DNA from: Dehalococcoidia bacterium UBA6808
GTDB taxonomy: Bacteria > Chloroflexota > Dehalococcoidia > GIF9 > UBA5629
Direction: 5' to 3'
Length of the DNA stretch: 48,861 bases
Assembly (NCBI GenBank): GCA_002452695.1
Contig: DKFA01000112.1
Coordinates: 50,832 to 99,692, forward strand
Within the stretch, counting starts at the first letter, position 1, and the number at the start of each line of letters is the position of its first letter. Made by a program: the position numbers and the translations under genes. The notes under the pieces were generated by a model. The model did not search any database. It saw only the letters and a program-made list of their open reading frames with translations, and had not been told where the DNA came from. Positions 32,827-40,993 of the stretch are shown one piece after another.

Positions 32827-33813
32827 ATGTTTAAAAAGATACTCGTTCCGCTTGATGGTTCGGTTGAGGCGGAGACCGTTTTACCTTTCGTCCGGGACAT
32901 CGCAGTCAGGTTCAACTCGGAAGTGGATATCCTGAGTGTGGGGCTCGGCAGTAAAACGCGTCGCGTTAATCAATTGCTGGAAGACTACGTGCATCATGCT
33001 ATTGAACATCTGCAGGAAAATGCGATAACCTGCCGTGCCGTTTTGCTCTACAGCGACGCGCAGAAGGAAACACTGGATTTCGCCGAAGTCGTCACCCGGC
33101 AGCGCAAACTCAAGGCCAAAGGCAAAGTGACCTACGGAGGACCAGCCGAGAATATCCTGCTGTACGCGCAGCAGAACCACGTCAACCTCATTATCATGGC
33201 TACTCACGGACACAGCGGACTGCGCCGTTGGTGGCTGGGCAGTGTATTTGAGAAGGTTGTCTCCAAATGTGCAGTACCCGTGCTGGTCATCCACAGCAAA
33301 CACGTCAAGGAGATCGATCGCGACCGCCGCTCTACTTTTAAATGCATACTTACGCCGCTTGACGGTTCGGAAACGGGGGAGTCCGCCTTGCGCGATGCCG
33401 AAGCTCTGGCGCTCAAAACCGGCGCATCCATGGTCCTGTTGCATGTGATACCAACGCCACATGCGGTGGAAGCCCGGCTGCTCGGGCCCGAGTTTGCCAA
33501 TTTCGTTAAAGCCACGCATGATGCAGGTGAAAAATATTTAAACCGGGTTAGCAACAGGCTGAGCGAAAAAGGGATAGCCGCCACAACCAGGATAGTATCG
33601 GGCGACCCGGCACAGCAAATCATCAACGCGGCTGCACATGAGAAAGCCGACCTGATCGCCATGTCGACCCACGGCAGGAGCGGCATTGCCCGTTTCGTCA
33701 TGGGCAGCGTAGCTGACAAGATCCTGCATGCCTCCAACCTGCCGATGTGGTTGGTCAGACCGCGTCGGATAATACAGCAGATGGATCAGGCTGAAGAGCG
33801 CAAAGACAATTGA
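32827..33813 (+). CDS. Universal stress protein, two UspA domains in tandem (second copy)
   Basis: A 328-residue protein made of two UspA domains. Domain 1 opens FKKILVPLDGSVEAE and ends MATHGHSGLRRWWLGSVFEKVV. Domain 2 opens FKCILTPLDGSETGE and ends MSTHGRSGIARFVMGSVADKIL. Both keep the nucleotide-binding Gx2Gx9GS pattern. It is a paralog of the protein at 11882, suggesting repeated use of tandem Usp stress proteins. It stands directly before the inositol-lipid genes, with a 40-base gap, so it might be transcribed with them. Confidence 0.92.
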   Translation: MFKKILVPLDGSVEAETVLPFVRDIAVRFNSEVDILSVGLGSKTRRVNQLLEDYVHHAIEHLQENAITCRAVLLYSDAQKETLDFAEVVTRQRKLKAKGKVTYGGPAENILLYAQQNHVNLIIMATHGHSGLRRWWLGSVFEKVVSKCAVPVLVIHSKHVKEIDRDRRSTFKCILTPLDGSETGESALRDAEALALKTGASMVLLHVIPTPHAVEARLLGPEFANFVKATHDAGEKYLNRVSNRLSEKGIAATTRIVSGDPAQQIINAAAHEKADLIAMSTHGRSGIARFVMGSVADKILHASNLPMWLVRPRRIIQQMDQAEERKDN

Positions 33814-33853
33814 GCCTATCACATAATCGCTATCAGTAAAGGAGTATGTCAAA

Positions 33854-34960
33854 ATGGGAAAAATTAACGTAGCCATAATAGGAGTTGGGAACTGCGCTTC
33901 TTCCTTCGTACAGGGAGTGCATTATTACAAGAAAGCTAAAGAGGATGAGTTCGTGCCCGGCCTGATGCACGTCAACCTGGGCGGTTATCACATCAAAGAT
34001 ATTAACTTTGTGGCCGCTATCGATATCGACAAGAACAAGGTCGGCAAAGACCTGGCAGAGGCCATTTTTACACCCCCCAACAACACCTACAAATTTTGCG
34101 ATGTTCCGACAACCGGCGTCAAAGTCGTACGAGGCATGACGCATGACGGATTGGGTAAATACCTGGGCAAGATCATTGAAAAGGCCCCCGGCCCCACGGC
34201 CAACATCGTTAACATCCTCAAAGAGGCCAAGGCCGATGTGGCCATTAACTACCTGCCCGTGGGCAGCGAGGAAGCGACCAAATGGTATGTTGAGCAGCTA
34301 TTGCACGCAAACATTGGCCTGGTGAACTGCATCCCCGTGTTTATAGGCAGAGAACCCTACTGGCACAACCGCTTCCTGGAAGCCGGCCTTCCTGTAATTG
34401 GGGACGATATAAAATCACAGGTCGGCGCCACCATCGTACACCGCGTGCTGACCAGGCTTTTCCGCGATCGCGGCGTCAAGCTTGAGCGCACCTACCAGTT
34501 GAACTTCGGCGGCAATACCGATTTCTACAATATGCTTGAGCGCGAGCGTCTCGAATCGAAAAAAATTTCCAAGACTAACGCTGTTACCTCCCAGCTTGAT
34601 TTTGAAATGAATCCCGACAATATCCATGTAGGCCCCAGTGATTATGTGCCCTGGCTGCTCGACCGCAAATTTTGCCATATCAGGATGGAAGGCCGCACTT
34701 TCGGCGACGTACCGCTCAACCTGGAATGCAAACTCGAAGTCTGGGATAGCCCCAACTCGGCCGGCGTGGTTATTGATGCTGTACGCTGCCTCAAAATAGC
34801 CAGAGACCGCGGGCTGGCCGGGGCCATTGTCGCTCCCAGTTCCTATTTCATGAAATCGCCCCCCATCCAGTATTCAGACGACGAAGCCCGCAGGCGCGTT
34901 GAGCAGTTTATCAGCGGCAAGGATCAGCAACACCCGATCAGCTTGCCGGAATCGGCATAG
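33854..34960 (+). CDS. ino1: Inositol-3-phosphate synthase
   Basis: A 368-residue myo-inositol-1-phosphate synthase of the bacterial/archaeal type. It converts glucose 6-phosphate to inositol 3-phosphate with NAD. Visible are the NAD loop IIGVGNCASSFVQGV (9-23), DVAINYLPVGSEEATKWYVE, GLPVIGDDIKSQVGATIVHR and the GRTFGDVPLNLECKLEVWDSPNSAGV block. AAGGAG lies 9 bases before ATG. It is followed by a PimA-like glycosyltransferase and a CDP-alcohol phosphatidyltransferase, which suggests inositol phospholipid synthesis. Confidence 0.95.
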   Translation: MGKINVAIIGVGNCASSFVQGVHYYKKAKEDEFVPGLMHVNLGGYHIKDINFVAAIDIDKNKVGKDLAEAIFTPPNNTYKFCDVPTTGVKVVRGMTHDGLGKYLGKIIEKAPGPTANIVNILKEAKADVAINYLPVGSEEATKWYVEQLLHANIGLVNCIPVFIGREPYWHNRFLEAGLPVIGDDIKSQVGATIVHRVLTRLFRDRGVKLERTYQLNFGGNTDFYNMLERERLESKKISKTNAVTSQLDFEMNPDNIHVGPSDYVPWLLDRKFCHIRMEGRTFGDVPLNLECKLEVWDSPNSAGVVIDAVRCLKIARDRGLAGAIVAPSSYFMKSPPIQYSDDEARRRVEQFISGKDQQHPISLPESA

Positions 34961-35002
34961 CTGCAGGGAAGTTATCATAGATACGAGTTTCACATCTGAA
35001 TA

Positions 35003-36133
35003 ATGAAGATCGGGATTGTCTCCGCTTATGACTATTCTCACCCGGGCGGTGTTATCAACCACGTGTCCTATCTCGGCTATTATCTGCAGGCCAGAGGACA
35101 TGAGGTAAAAATCATCGCCCCCATGCACCGTAAGAACGCACGTTATTTCGGTGAGGATGTCTTGCCGGTCGGGAGACCCATACCCATCCCTTATGGTGGC
35201 ACTACTGCGCGCATACCGCTCTCGCCCTGGCTGCCTTATCAGGTCAACCACGTGCTGGAACGTGAGAAGTTCGACATCATCCATCTGCACGAACCTTTCA
35301 TCCCCATGCTTTGTCTGAGCATCCTGACGAAGTCCCAAACCGTCAACATCGGCACTTTTCATGCCTGCCATGACCATTCCGTCATGTACTGGCTGGGACA
35401 GCCCATTATGCACAAGCTTGGCAGGAAATTGCATGGCAAGATTGCCGTCTCAAAGCCGGCCCTCGACTATATCTCGAAATATCTGCCTGGTGAATACAAC
35501 ATTATTCCCAATGGCGTAGACACCAGGCACTACCGTCAGGATGGCCCTGTTCGCCAGGAGCTCAAGGATGGAAAGTTGAATATACTTTTCGTCGGCAGGC
35601 TGGAAGAGCGCAAGGGCGTCGGCGACCTGATACGCGCCTGCGCCTATGTGAAAAAGGAATACCCCAACTTCCGCCTGATCATAGCCGGCCCCGGTATCAG
35701 GCTGCGCACCTACTATGAAATGCTGGCCCGAACATTATTGGGCGACCAGGTGGTTTTCACCAGGTTTGTCCCATTCGATCAATTGCCCCAGTATTACCGT
35801 ACAGCCGATATCTTCTGCTCGCCTGCTAACAGCGGAGAAAGCTTCGGTATTGTGCTGCTGGAAGCCATGGCCAGCGGCACCCCTGTAGTTGCCACCAATA
35901 TCCCCGGTTATGCCAGTGTGATCACGCACGGTGAAGATGGGTTGCTGGCCACACCTTCGGATGAGCGTGCCATTGCCGATGCCCTGCTCACCATGATACA
36001 TGACAGCAAGCTGAGGCAGCGTATCATCGACAGGGGTCTGGTCACCGCGGAGAAATATAGCTGGGAAAACGTCAGCAGGCAGGTTGACGAATATTACAGG
36101 ACTATCAGCGACGGCTATAAAGAGGGTATTTGA
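35003..36133 (+). CDS. Glycosyltransferase family 4, PimA-like
   Basis: A 376-residue GT-B glycosyltransferase. The N-terminal domain has YDYSHPGGVINHVSYLG and IIHLHEPFIPM. The C-terminal domain has NILFVGRLEERKGVGDLIRAC and SGESFGIVLLEAMASGTPVVAT (the EX7E motif). It resembles phosphatidylinositol mannosyltransferase PimA, and its neighbours Ino1 and a CDP-alcohol transferase fit that role. The sugar donor and acceptor are not proven. Starts 42 bases after ino1; its TGA is followed directly by the TTG start of the next gene. Confidence 0.88.
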   Translation: MKIGIVSAYDYSHPGGVINHVSYLGYYLQARGHEVKIIAPMHRKNARYFGEDVLPVGRPIPIPYGGTTARIPLSPWLPYQVNHVLEREKFDIIHLHEPFIPMLCLSILTKSQTVNIGTFHACHDHSVMYWLGQPIMHKLGRKLHGKIAVSKPALDYISKYLPGEYNIIPNGVDTRHYRQDGPVRQELKDGKLNILFVGRLEERKGVGDLIRACAYVKKEYPNFRLIIAGPGIRLRTYYEMLARTLLGDQVVFTRFVPFDQLPQYYRTADIFCSPANSGESFGIVLLEAMASGTPVVATNIPGYASVITHGEDGLLATPSDERAIADALLTMIHDSKLRQRIIDRGLVTAEKYSWENVSRQVDEYYRTISDGYKEGI

Positions 36134-36733
36134 TTGTCAACTTTTCAGGATTTCCGTAAGAAACTGCAGCGTGGCATTACCGCTCCCCTGGTGCCTCTGA
36201 TCAGCAAGCTTAAACTGACCCCCGATGCCATGACGGTCGCAGGCATCTTGCTTAATCTGATAGCTGCCGCTGTCATAGGTTTCGGCCATGTGTTTACAGG
36301 TGGTCTAGTGTTCCTGCTGGCCGGGCTGTTCGATATGCTGGATGGCGCGTTGGCGCGTTACATGGACAAAACCAGCAAGTTCGGCGCCCTTTTCGATTCC
36401 GTTTCCGACCGCCTGACCGAAGCTGCAATTTTCATCAGCTTCATTTTCATTACCAGTGCCGGTGTTTGGCCCTACAATATCACCTGGGAGCTTGTACTGA
36501 TCATGCTGGCACTGACAGGATCATTCCTGACCAGCTATATCCGGTCCCGGGCCGAAGGACTGAATATAGAATGCACCGTCGGCATTTTCACCCGTCCTGA
36601 GAGAGTGATCGTGCTGACGCTGGGGCTGCTGCTCAACCTGGTCTTCGTTGCTGTGGCCATAGTGGTCGTTTTCTCCTGGATTACCGTTGGCCAACGTTTT
36701 TTTCACGTCTGGCAAAACACGCGGAAAGTATAA
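36134..36733 (+). CDS. CDP-alcohol phosphatidyltransferase
   Basis: A 199-residue membrane enzyme with the full motif Dx2DGx2ARx8Gx3Dx3D at residues 67-92 (DMLDGALARYMDKTSKFGAL, then FDSVSD). It has about five or six helices. The enzyme swaps CMP in a CDP-lipid for an alcohol. With ino1 and a PimA-like enzyme beside it, phosphatidylinositol (phosphate) synthesis is the best guess; a phosphatidylglycerol phosphate synthase is the main alternative. The start is TTG 36134, immediately after the upstream stop. Confidence 0.88.
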   Translation: MSTFQDFRKKLQRGITAPLVPLISKLKLTPDAMTVAGILLNLIAAAVIGFGHVFTGGLVFLLAGLFDMLDGALARYMDKTSKFGALFDSVSDRLTEAAIFISFIFITSAGVWPYNITWELVLIMLALTGSFLTSYIRSRAEGLNIECTVGIFTRPERVIVLTLGLLLNLVFVAVAIVVVFSWITVGQRFFHVWQNTRKV

Positions 36734-36848
36734 TGAGCAGTAGTCTATTTAAATTCAGCCTTCTTTTCTGATCAGCATGATAGTACTCATACTGGGCGGA
36801 GGCGCCCTGACTTACATTTGGAGCAAATGTTACCTGCGGAAGGCATAG

Positions 36849-36877
36849 TTGACAGTCCGTCAATACTATTTTATCAT
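36849..36877 (+). promoter_or_regulatory. Promoter of purA
   Basis: TTGACA (36849-36854), a 17-base spacer, then TATCAT (36872-36877). The start is near 36884, with a leader of about 40 bases. There is no strong ribosome site before ATG 36925. Confidence 0.7.
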
Positions 36878-36924
36878 TAGCGTTTGTTTGCAAAATACAG
36901 GTATGCCCATTTCAAGAAAATAAG

Positions 36925-38208
36925 ATGTCAGTTGTAGCAGTTATCGGAGCCCAGTGGGGTGACGAAGGAAAGGGGAAGATCGTAGACCTTCTCGCGGAGA
37001 AGGCGGATGCCGTCATACGTTATTCCGGCGGAGATAATGCCGGCCACACTGTCATCAACTCCAACGGCGAGTTTAAACTGCATATTGTCCCTTCCGGCAT
37101 TTGCTACCCCCACGCCGCCTGCATCATAGGCAACGGTGTGGTTGTCAACCCCAGGGTGCTGCTGGAGGAAATGGACAGCTTGAAAAACAGAGGGGTTGAT
37201 ATCACAAATCTGCATATCAGCGATCGCGCCCACGTCATCATGCCCTGGCACATTCTGCTGGACGGACTGGAAGAAGAAGCCCGCGGGCAGAGCGCCATAG
37301 GCACGACCAGGAAAGGCATTGGGCCAGCCTTCGCCGACAAGGCCGCTCGGAAGGGCATACGCATGTGCGATATGCTCGATGCAGACACGCTCAAAAGCCG
37401 CATCCAGAACGTACTGGCCGCCAAGAACGATCTGTTGACCAAGATTTATAATAAACCCGCGCTGGACTTGCAGCTTGTTTTTGATGAATACAACGGCTAT
37501 GCTCAAAGATTGAGAGCCTTTATCAAAGACACGACTTCGATGATCAGCGACCTGGTATCCAGGGGCAGTAATATCGTCCTGGAAGGCGCCCAGGGAACGA
37601 TGCTGGACCCCGATTTTGGTTCCTATCCGTTTGTTACATCATCATCCCCGCTTGCTGCTGGTGCTTGCCTGGGGTCGGGCATCAATCCCCGCAGAATCGA
37701 CCGCGTGGTGGGCATTTTTAAGGCCTACACCACCAGGGTCGGCGGCGGCCCCATGCCTACCGAGCTAAAAGACAAGGTCGGTGAGTATATACGTGAACGC
37801 GCCCACGAATACGGCGCCACAACAGGCAGGGCACGACGCTGTGGCTGGTTCGACGCCGTGGTGGGACGTTACAGCACCGAGCTTAACGGGTTCACCAGCG
37901 GAATCCTTACCCGGCTTGACGTGCTGGATGAAATGGAGACCGTCAAGGTGTGTGTTGGTTACCAGATCGGCAGCAGGATAGTCGACCGCTTCCCGGCCGA
38001 TGTTGAGGCTCTGGAAGGCTGCCAGCCCATCTACGAGGAACTGCCCGGCTGGAAGTCTCCCACCAGCGATATAAGAGATGCTAAAAAACTGCCCGGCAAC
38101 GCCATGCGCTACGTTAAGAAGCTGGAATCGCTCATCGGCTGCCCGTTCCACATCATCTCCATCGGACCCCGCCGCGAGCAGAGCATCACGGTGAAAAAGA
38201 TCATCTAA
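36925..38208 (+). CDS. purA: Adenylosuccinate synthetase
   Basis: A 427-residue PurA. It joins IMP and aspartate with GTP in AMP synthesis. It has GAQWGDEGKGKIVDLLAEKADAVIRYSGGDNAGHTV at the N-terminus, the IGTTRKGIGPAFADKAARKGIR block near 125-150, LEGAQGTMLDPDFGSYPFVTSS near 225 and GRARRCGWFD near 305. Length is normal. It has its own promoter and converges on the dapA gene with a 12-base gap and a terminator stem that reaches into dapA. Confidence 0.97.
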   Translation: MSVVAVIGAQWGDEGKGKIVDLLAEKADAVIRYSGGDNAGHTVINSNGEFKLHIVPSGICYPHAACIIGNGVVVNPRVLLEEMDSLKNRGVDITNLHISDRAHVIMPWHILLDGLEEEARGQSAIGTTRKGIGPAFADKAARKGIRMCDMLDADTLKSRIQNVLAAKNDLLTKIYNKPALDLQLVFDEYNGYAQRLRAFIKDTTSMISDLVSRGSNIVLEGAQGTMLDPDFGSYPFVTSSSPLAAGACLGSGINPRRIDRVVGIFKAYTTRVGGGPMPTELKDKVGEYIRERAHEYGATTGRARRCGWFDAVVGRYSTELNGFTSGILTRLDVLDEMETVKVCVGYQIGSRIVDRFPADVEALEGCQPIYEELPGWKSPTSDIRDAKKLPGNAMRYVKKLESLIGCPFHIISIGPRREQSITVKKII

Positions 38209-38253
38209 AGATTGATGTCCCTATTGACTCTGCAGATCAATCTTATATTTTTT
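38208..38253 (+). terminator. purA terminator overlapping the dapA 3' end
   Basis: AAGATTGAT (38208-38216) pairs with ATCAATCTT (38236-38244) over a 19-base loop, followed by ATATTTTTT. The dapA stop codon sits in the loop and the right arm is inside dapA coding sequence. Confidence 0.5.
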
Positions 38254-39114
38254 CAAGGTCGCTTCGATAACCTCACGGGTCTTCTCATCCGGCTCAGTCA
38301 ACGGCAGACGGGGCTTGCCTACCCTGAATCCAATATAATTTAATGCATATTTGATCGGCATGGGATTGCCCACCATGAACATGGCATTGACCAGCGGTAT
38401 GAAGCTGCGATGCAGCCCGGCCGCCTCTACGCTCTTTCCCGTCATCATGCAGTCGATCATTCGGTGGTACTGTCTGCCGATCAGATGCGTGATTACGCCG
38501 ATCACACCATAACCACCCAAGCCCATCACGCCGAGTGTATCGCCATCATTTCCGCTGTAAACGATGAAGTCCGTGTCTACTCCATCAATAATCCTGGCAA
38601 TCTGCGTGAAATCGCCGCTGGCCTCTTTTACCCCGACGATGTTATCGATCTTACTCAGCTTGATCGTGGTTTCGGCCGACATATTGGTTACCGTGCGGGA
38701 AGGCACATTATATAAGATGCATGGCAGCTTGGTTTTGACGGCAATGGCTTTAAAATGCTGGTAAAGGCCGTCCTGCGTGGGTTTACTATAATAAGGCACC
38801 GTCAACAGGCAGGCATCAACGCCGGTCTTCTCTGCCTCGCGTGTCAGCTCAATGCTTTCAAGTGTATTGTAGTTGCCGGTTCCGGCTACTATGGTGGCCT
38901 TTTTATCCACGGCCGACCTGATCTCGGCAAACAGGCGCAGCTTCTCAGCAGTGGAAAGGGTAGGGCTTTCCCCTGTAGTACCGCTCACCACCAGGCCGTC
39001 GCTGCCTGCAGCCAGCAGCGCTTGAGCCAGCTTCCTGGCCTGTGCATAATCCACCTGCCCCTTCGCATCAAAGGGTGTGACCATAGCTGTCAGTAAACGT
39101 CCGAACTTCTTCAT
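38221..39114 (-). CDS. dapA: 4-hydroxy-tetrahydrodipicolinate synthase
   Basis: About 297 residues of the DapA family. It condenses pyruvate and aspartate semialdehyde in lysine synthesis. It shows LTAMVTPFDAKGQVD, VSGTTGESPTLS, CLLTVPYYSKPTQDGLYQHF, LYNVPSRTV and the Schiff-base Lys in VGVKEASGD. I chose ATG 39114, with GGAGAGGTG upstream; the GTG at 39123 overlaps that site. It follows asd by 14 bases at the end of the rpsO-pnp-dapB-asd-dapA run. Confidence 0.96.
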   Translation of the reverse strand: MKKFGRLLTAMVTPFDAKGQVDYAQARKLAQALLAAGSDGLVVSGTTGESPTLSTAEKLRLFAEIRSAVDKKATIVAGTGNYNTLESIELTREAEKTGVDACLLTVPYYSKPTQDGLYQHFKAIAVKTKLPCILYNVPSRTVTNMSAETTIKLSKIDNIVGVKEASGDFTQIARIIDGVDTDFIVYSGNDGDTLGVMGLGGYGVIGVITHLIGRQYHRMIDCMMTGKSVEAAGLHRSFIPLVNAMFMVGNPMPIKYALNYIGFRVGKPRLPLTEPDEKTREVIEATLKKYKIDLQSQ

Positions 39115-39128
39115 CGCTATCACCTCTC

Positions 39129-40157
39129 CTATTTTGCCTGCTTGACCCAGTCGTTTTTTATAGCTTCCTCAGCAATCTGCACAGCATTAAGGGCAGCTCC
39201 CTTGCGGATATTATCCGCAACCACCCACATTACCAGGCCGTTGAGATAGGATGCATCTGACCTGATCCTGCCGACATAGACGTCATCCGTTCCGGCAGCC
39301 AGCCAGGGCTGCGGGTAAAGGCTCACATTAGGATCATCCAGCACTTTTATGCCCGGTGACTTGCTGAGAATAGCACGAGCATCTTCCGGCGACATATATT
39401 CTGTAAATTCGACCTGCACGACTTCGCTGTGGCTGACAAAGACCGGCACTCTGACGCAGGTGGCTGATATGGCGATGCTCTCGGCGTGCATGATCTTGCG
39501 GGTCTCTTCGACCATCTTCCATTCTTCCTTGGTATAGCCATTCTCCAGGAAAACGTCGATCTCAGGCAGGAGATTGAAGGCAATCTGGTGGGCATAAACG
39601 TGCGGGACCACGTTACCTCCCTCCAGCACTGTCCTGGTCTGCTTGGTCAGCTCCTCCACTGCAGCCAGTCCGGTTCCTGACACGGACTGATACGTAGCAA
39701 CCACGACGCGTTTGATCTGGTTAATCTTGTGAAGCGGGTTAAGGGCAACCACCATCTGGATAGTAGAGCAGTTGGGATTGGCAATGATACCCCTGTGTTT
39801 TTTAATATCTTCCACGTTAATCTCGGGCACTACCAGCGGCACACGCGGATCCATACGCCAGGCTGCGCTGTTGTCGATGACCAGTGCGCCCGCCTTGGCT
39901 GCAATAGGTGCGAAGTGCTTGCTGATATCCGCGCCGGCGGAGAACAGGGCAATATCCACGTTATCGAAAGAATCGTTGGCGGTTTCTTTAACCACAATCT
40001 CCTGATGGCCCACGAACAGCTTCCTGCCCGCCGACCTGTCAGAGGCGTATAAGAGGATATTTTTTGCCGGGAATTTCCTCTGCAGGAGAACTTTTATGAA
40101 CTCCTGCCCCACCATGCCGGTGGCGCCAACGATAGCTACATTGTAACCATTGCTCAT
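39129..40157 (-). CDS. asd: Aspartate-semialdehyde dehydrogenase
   Basis: A 342-residue Asd. It makes aspartate semialdehyde from aspartyl phosphate using NADPH. It shows VAIVGATGMVGQEF, SAGADISKHFAP, IDNSAAWRMDP and the catalytic Cys130 in NPNCSTIQ; SVSGTGLAAVEEL and the later CVRVPVFVSHSEV block follow. It starts 2 bases after the dapB stop and precedes dapA, so the three consecutive enzymes of the lysine/diaminopimelate branch are co-transcribed. Confidence 0.97.
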   Translation of the reverse strand: MSNGYNVAIVGATGMVGQEFIKVLLQRKFPAKNILLYASDRSAGRKLFVGHQEIVVKETANDSFDNVDIALFSAGADISKHFAPIAAKAGALVIDNSAAWRMDPRVPLVVPEINVEDIKKHRGIIANPNCSTIQMVVALNPLHKINQIKRVVVATYQSVSGTGLAAVEELTKQTRTVLEGGNVVPHVYAHQIAFNLLPEIDVFLENGYTKEEWKMVEETRKIMHAESIAISATCVRVPVFVSHSEVVQVEFTEYMSPEDARAILSKSPGIKVLDDPNVSLYPQPWLAAGTDDVYVGRIRSDASYLNGLVMWVVADNIRKGAALNAVQIAEEAIKNDWVKQAK

Positions 40158-40159
40158 AA

Positions 40160-40963
40160 TCAGTCTCCCAAATCTAGAAGTGTTTCCAAACCTACAACCA
40201 GCCCGCGACGCTTGACAACCTCTTTAATGGCAAGCATTACGCCCGGCATGAAGCTCTCCCTATTGATCGTATCGTGCCGTAGCACCAGCGTCTGCCCCAG
40301 GGCGCCGAAAATTACTTCCTGGCTGGCAACCATCCCCGGCACACGCACGCTGTGAATGGATATGCCGTCCTTCTGCCCGCCTCGTGTGCCTTTGAGCGTT
40401 TCTTTCTCGGTCGGTGGGATTATAAACGGCCTGCCCCTTGCTTTCAGCATGGCCTCAGCCGTGGCCAGCGCTGTGCCTGAAGGGGCATCGATCTTCTTAT
40501 CGTGGTGTAGCTCGATAATCTCAGCGTTATCAAAATATTTGGCCGCTATTTTCGCAAGGTGTATCAGTATGACAGCCCCTATAGAGAAGTTGGCTGCAAC
40601 GATGGCCCCTTTCTGATATCTGATAGCCAGTTGACCGATCTCCTTGATCTCGGCAGCAGTCACGCCCGTGGTGCCGATCACCATATTCGAACCGTTCTTA
40701 AGGGCCAGCCTGGCTGAATTTATGGCAGCTCCGGCTACTGTAAAATCAACCACCACGTCGGGATGATACATCTCGATTAGAGCAGTCAGGTTGGAATGCA
40801 GGGGTATTTTTTGGGCATGCCCGGGCAAGACTACATATTCCTTGTCCGCCTTTATGTCAGAGGCACAGGTCAAGCTGAAAGAGGGATCAGCAATTACAGC
40901 GCTCATCACCTGCTGTCCCATTCTGCCTAGCGCTCCGTTGACTGCTACTGTGATCTGAGACAT
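40160..40963 (-). CDS. dapB: 4-hydroxy-tetrahydrodipicolinate reductase
   Basis: A 267-residue DapB with VAVNGALGRMGQQV at the N-terminus, VVVDFTVAG, GTTGVTAAEI, NFSIGAV and the catalytic segment ELHHDKKIDAPSGTA, followed by SIHSVRVPGMVASQEVIFG. It reduces the DapA product with NAD(P)H. It lies 30 bases after pnp and 2 before asd. Length is normal. Confidence 0.96.
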   Translation of the reverse strand: MSQITVAVNGALGRMGQQVMSAVIADPSFSLTCASDIKADKEYVVLPGHAQKIPLHSNLTALIEMYHPDVVVDFTVAGAAINSARLALKNGSNMVIGTTGVTAAEIKEIGQLAIRYQKGAIVAANFSIGAVILIHLAKIAAKYFDNAEIIELHHDKKIDAPSGTALATAEAMLKARGRPFIIPPTEKETLKGTRGGQKDGISIHSVRVPGMVASQEVIFGALGQTLVLRHDTINRESFMPGVMLAIKEVVKRRGLVVGLETLLDLGD

Positions 40964-40993
40964 GCTTATACCTCGATGGGTGATTGGGCAGCT

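Noticed and set aside
36777..36848. A 23-codon frame that would encode a small hydrophobic peptide between the CDP-alcohol transferase and purA
   Set aside because: No ribosome site, no promoter and too short to judge; it could be chance.
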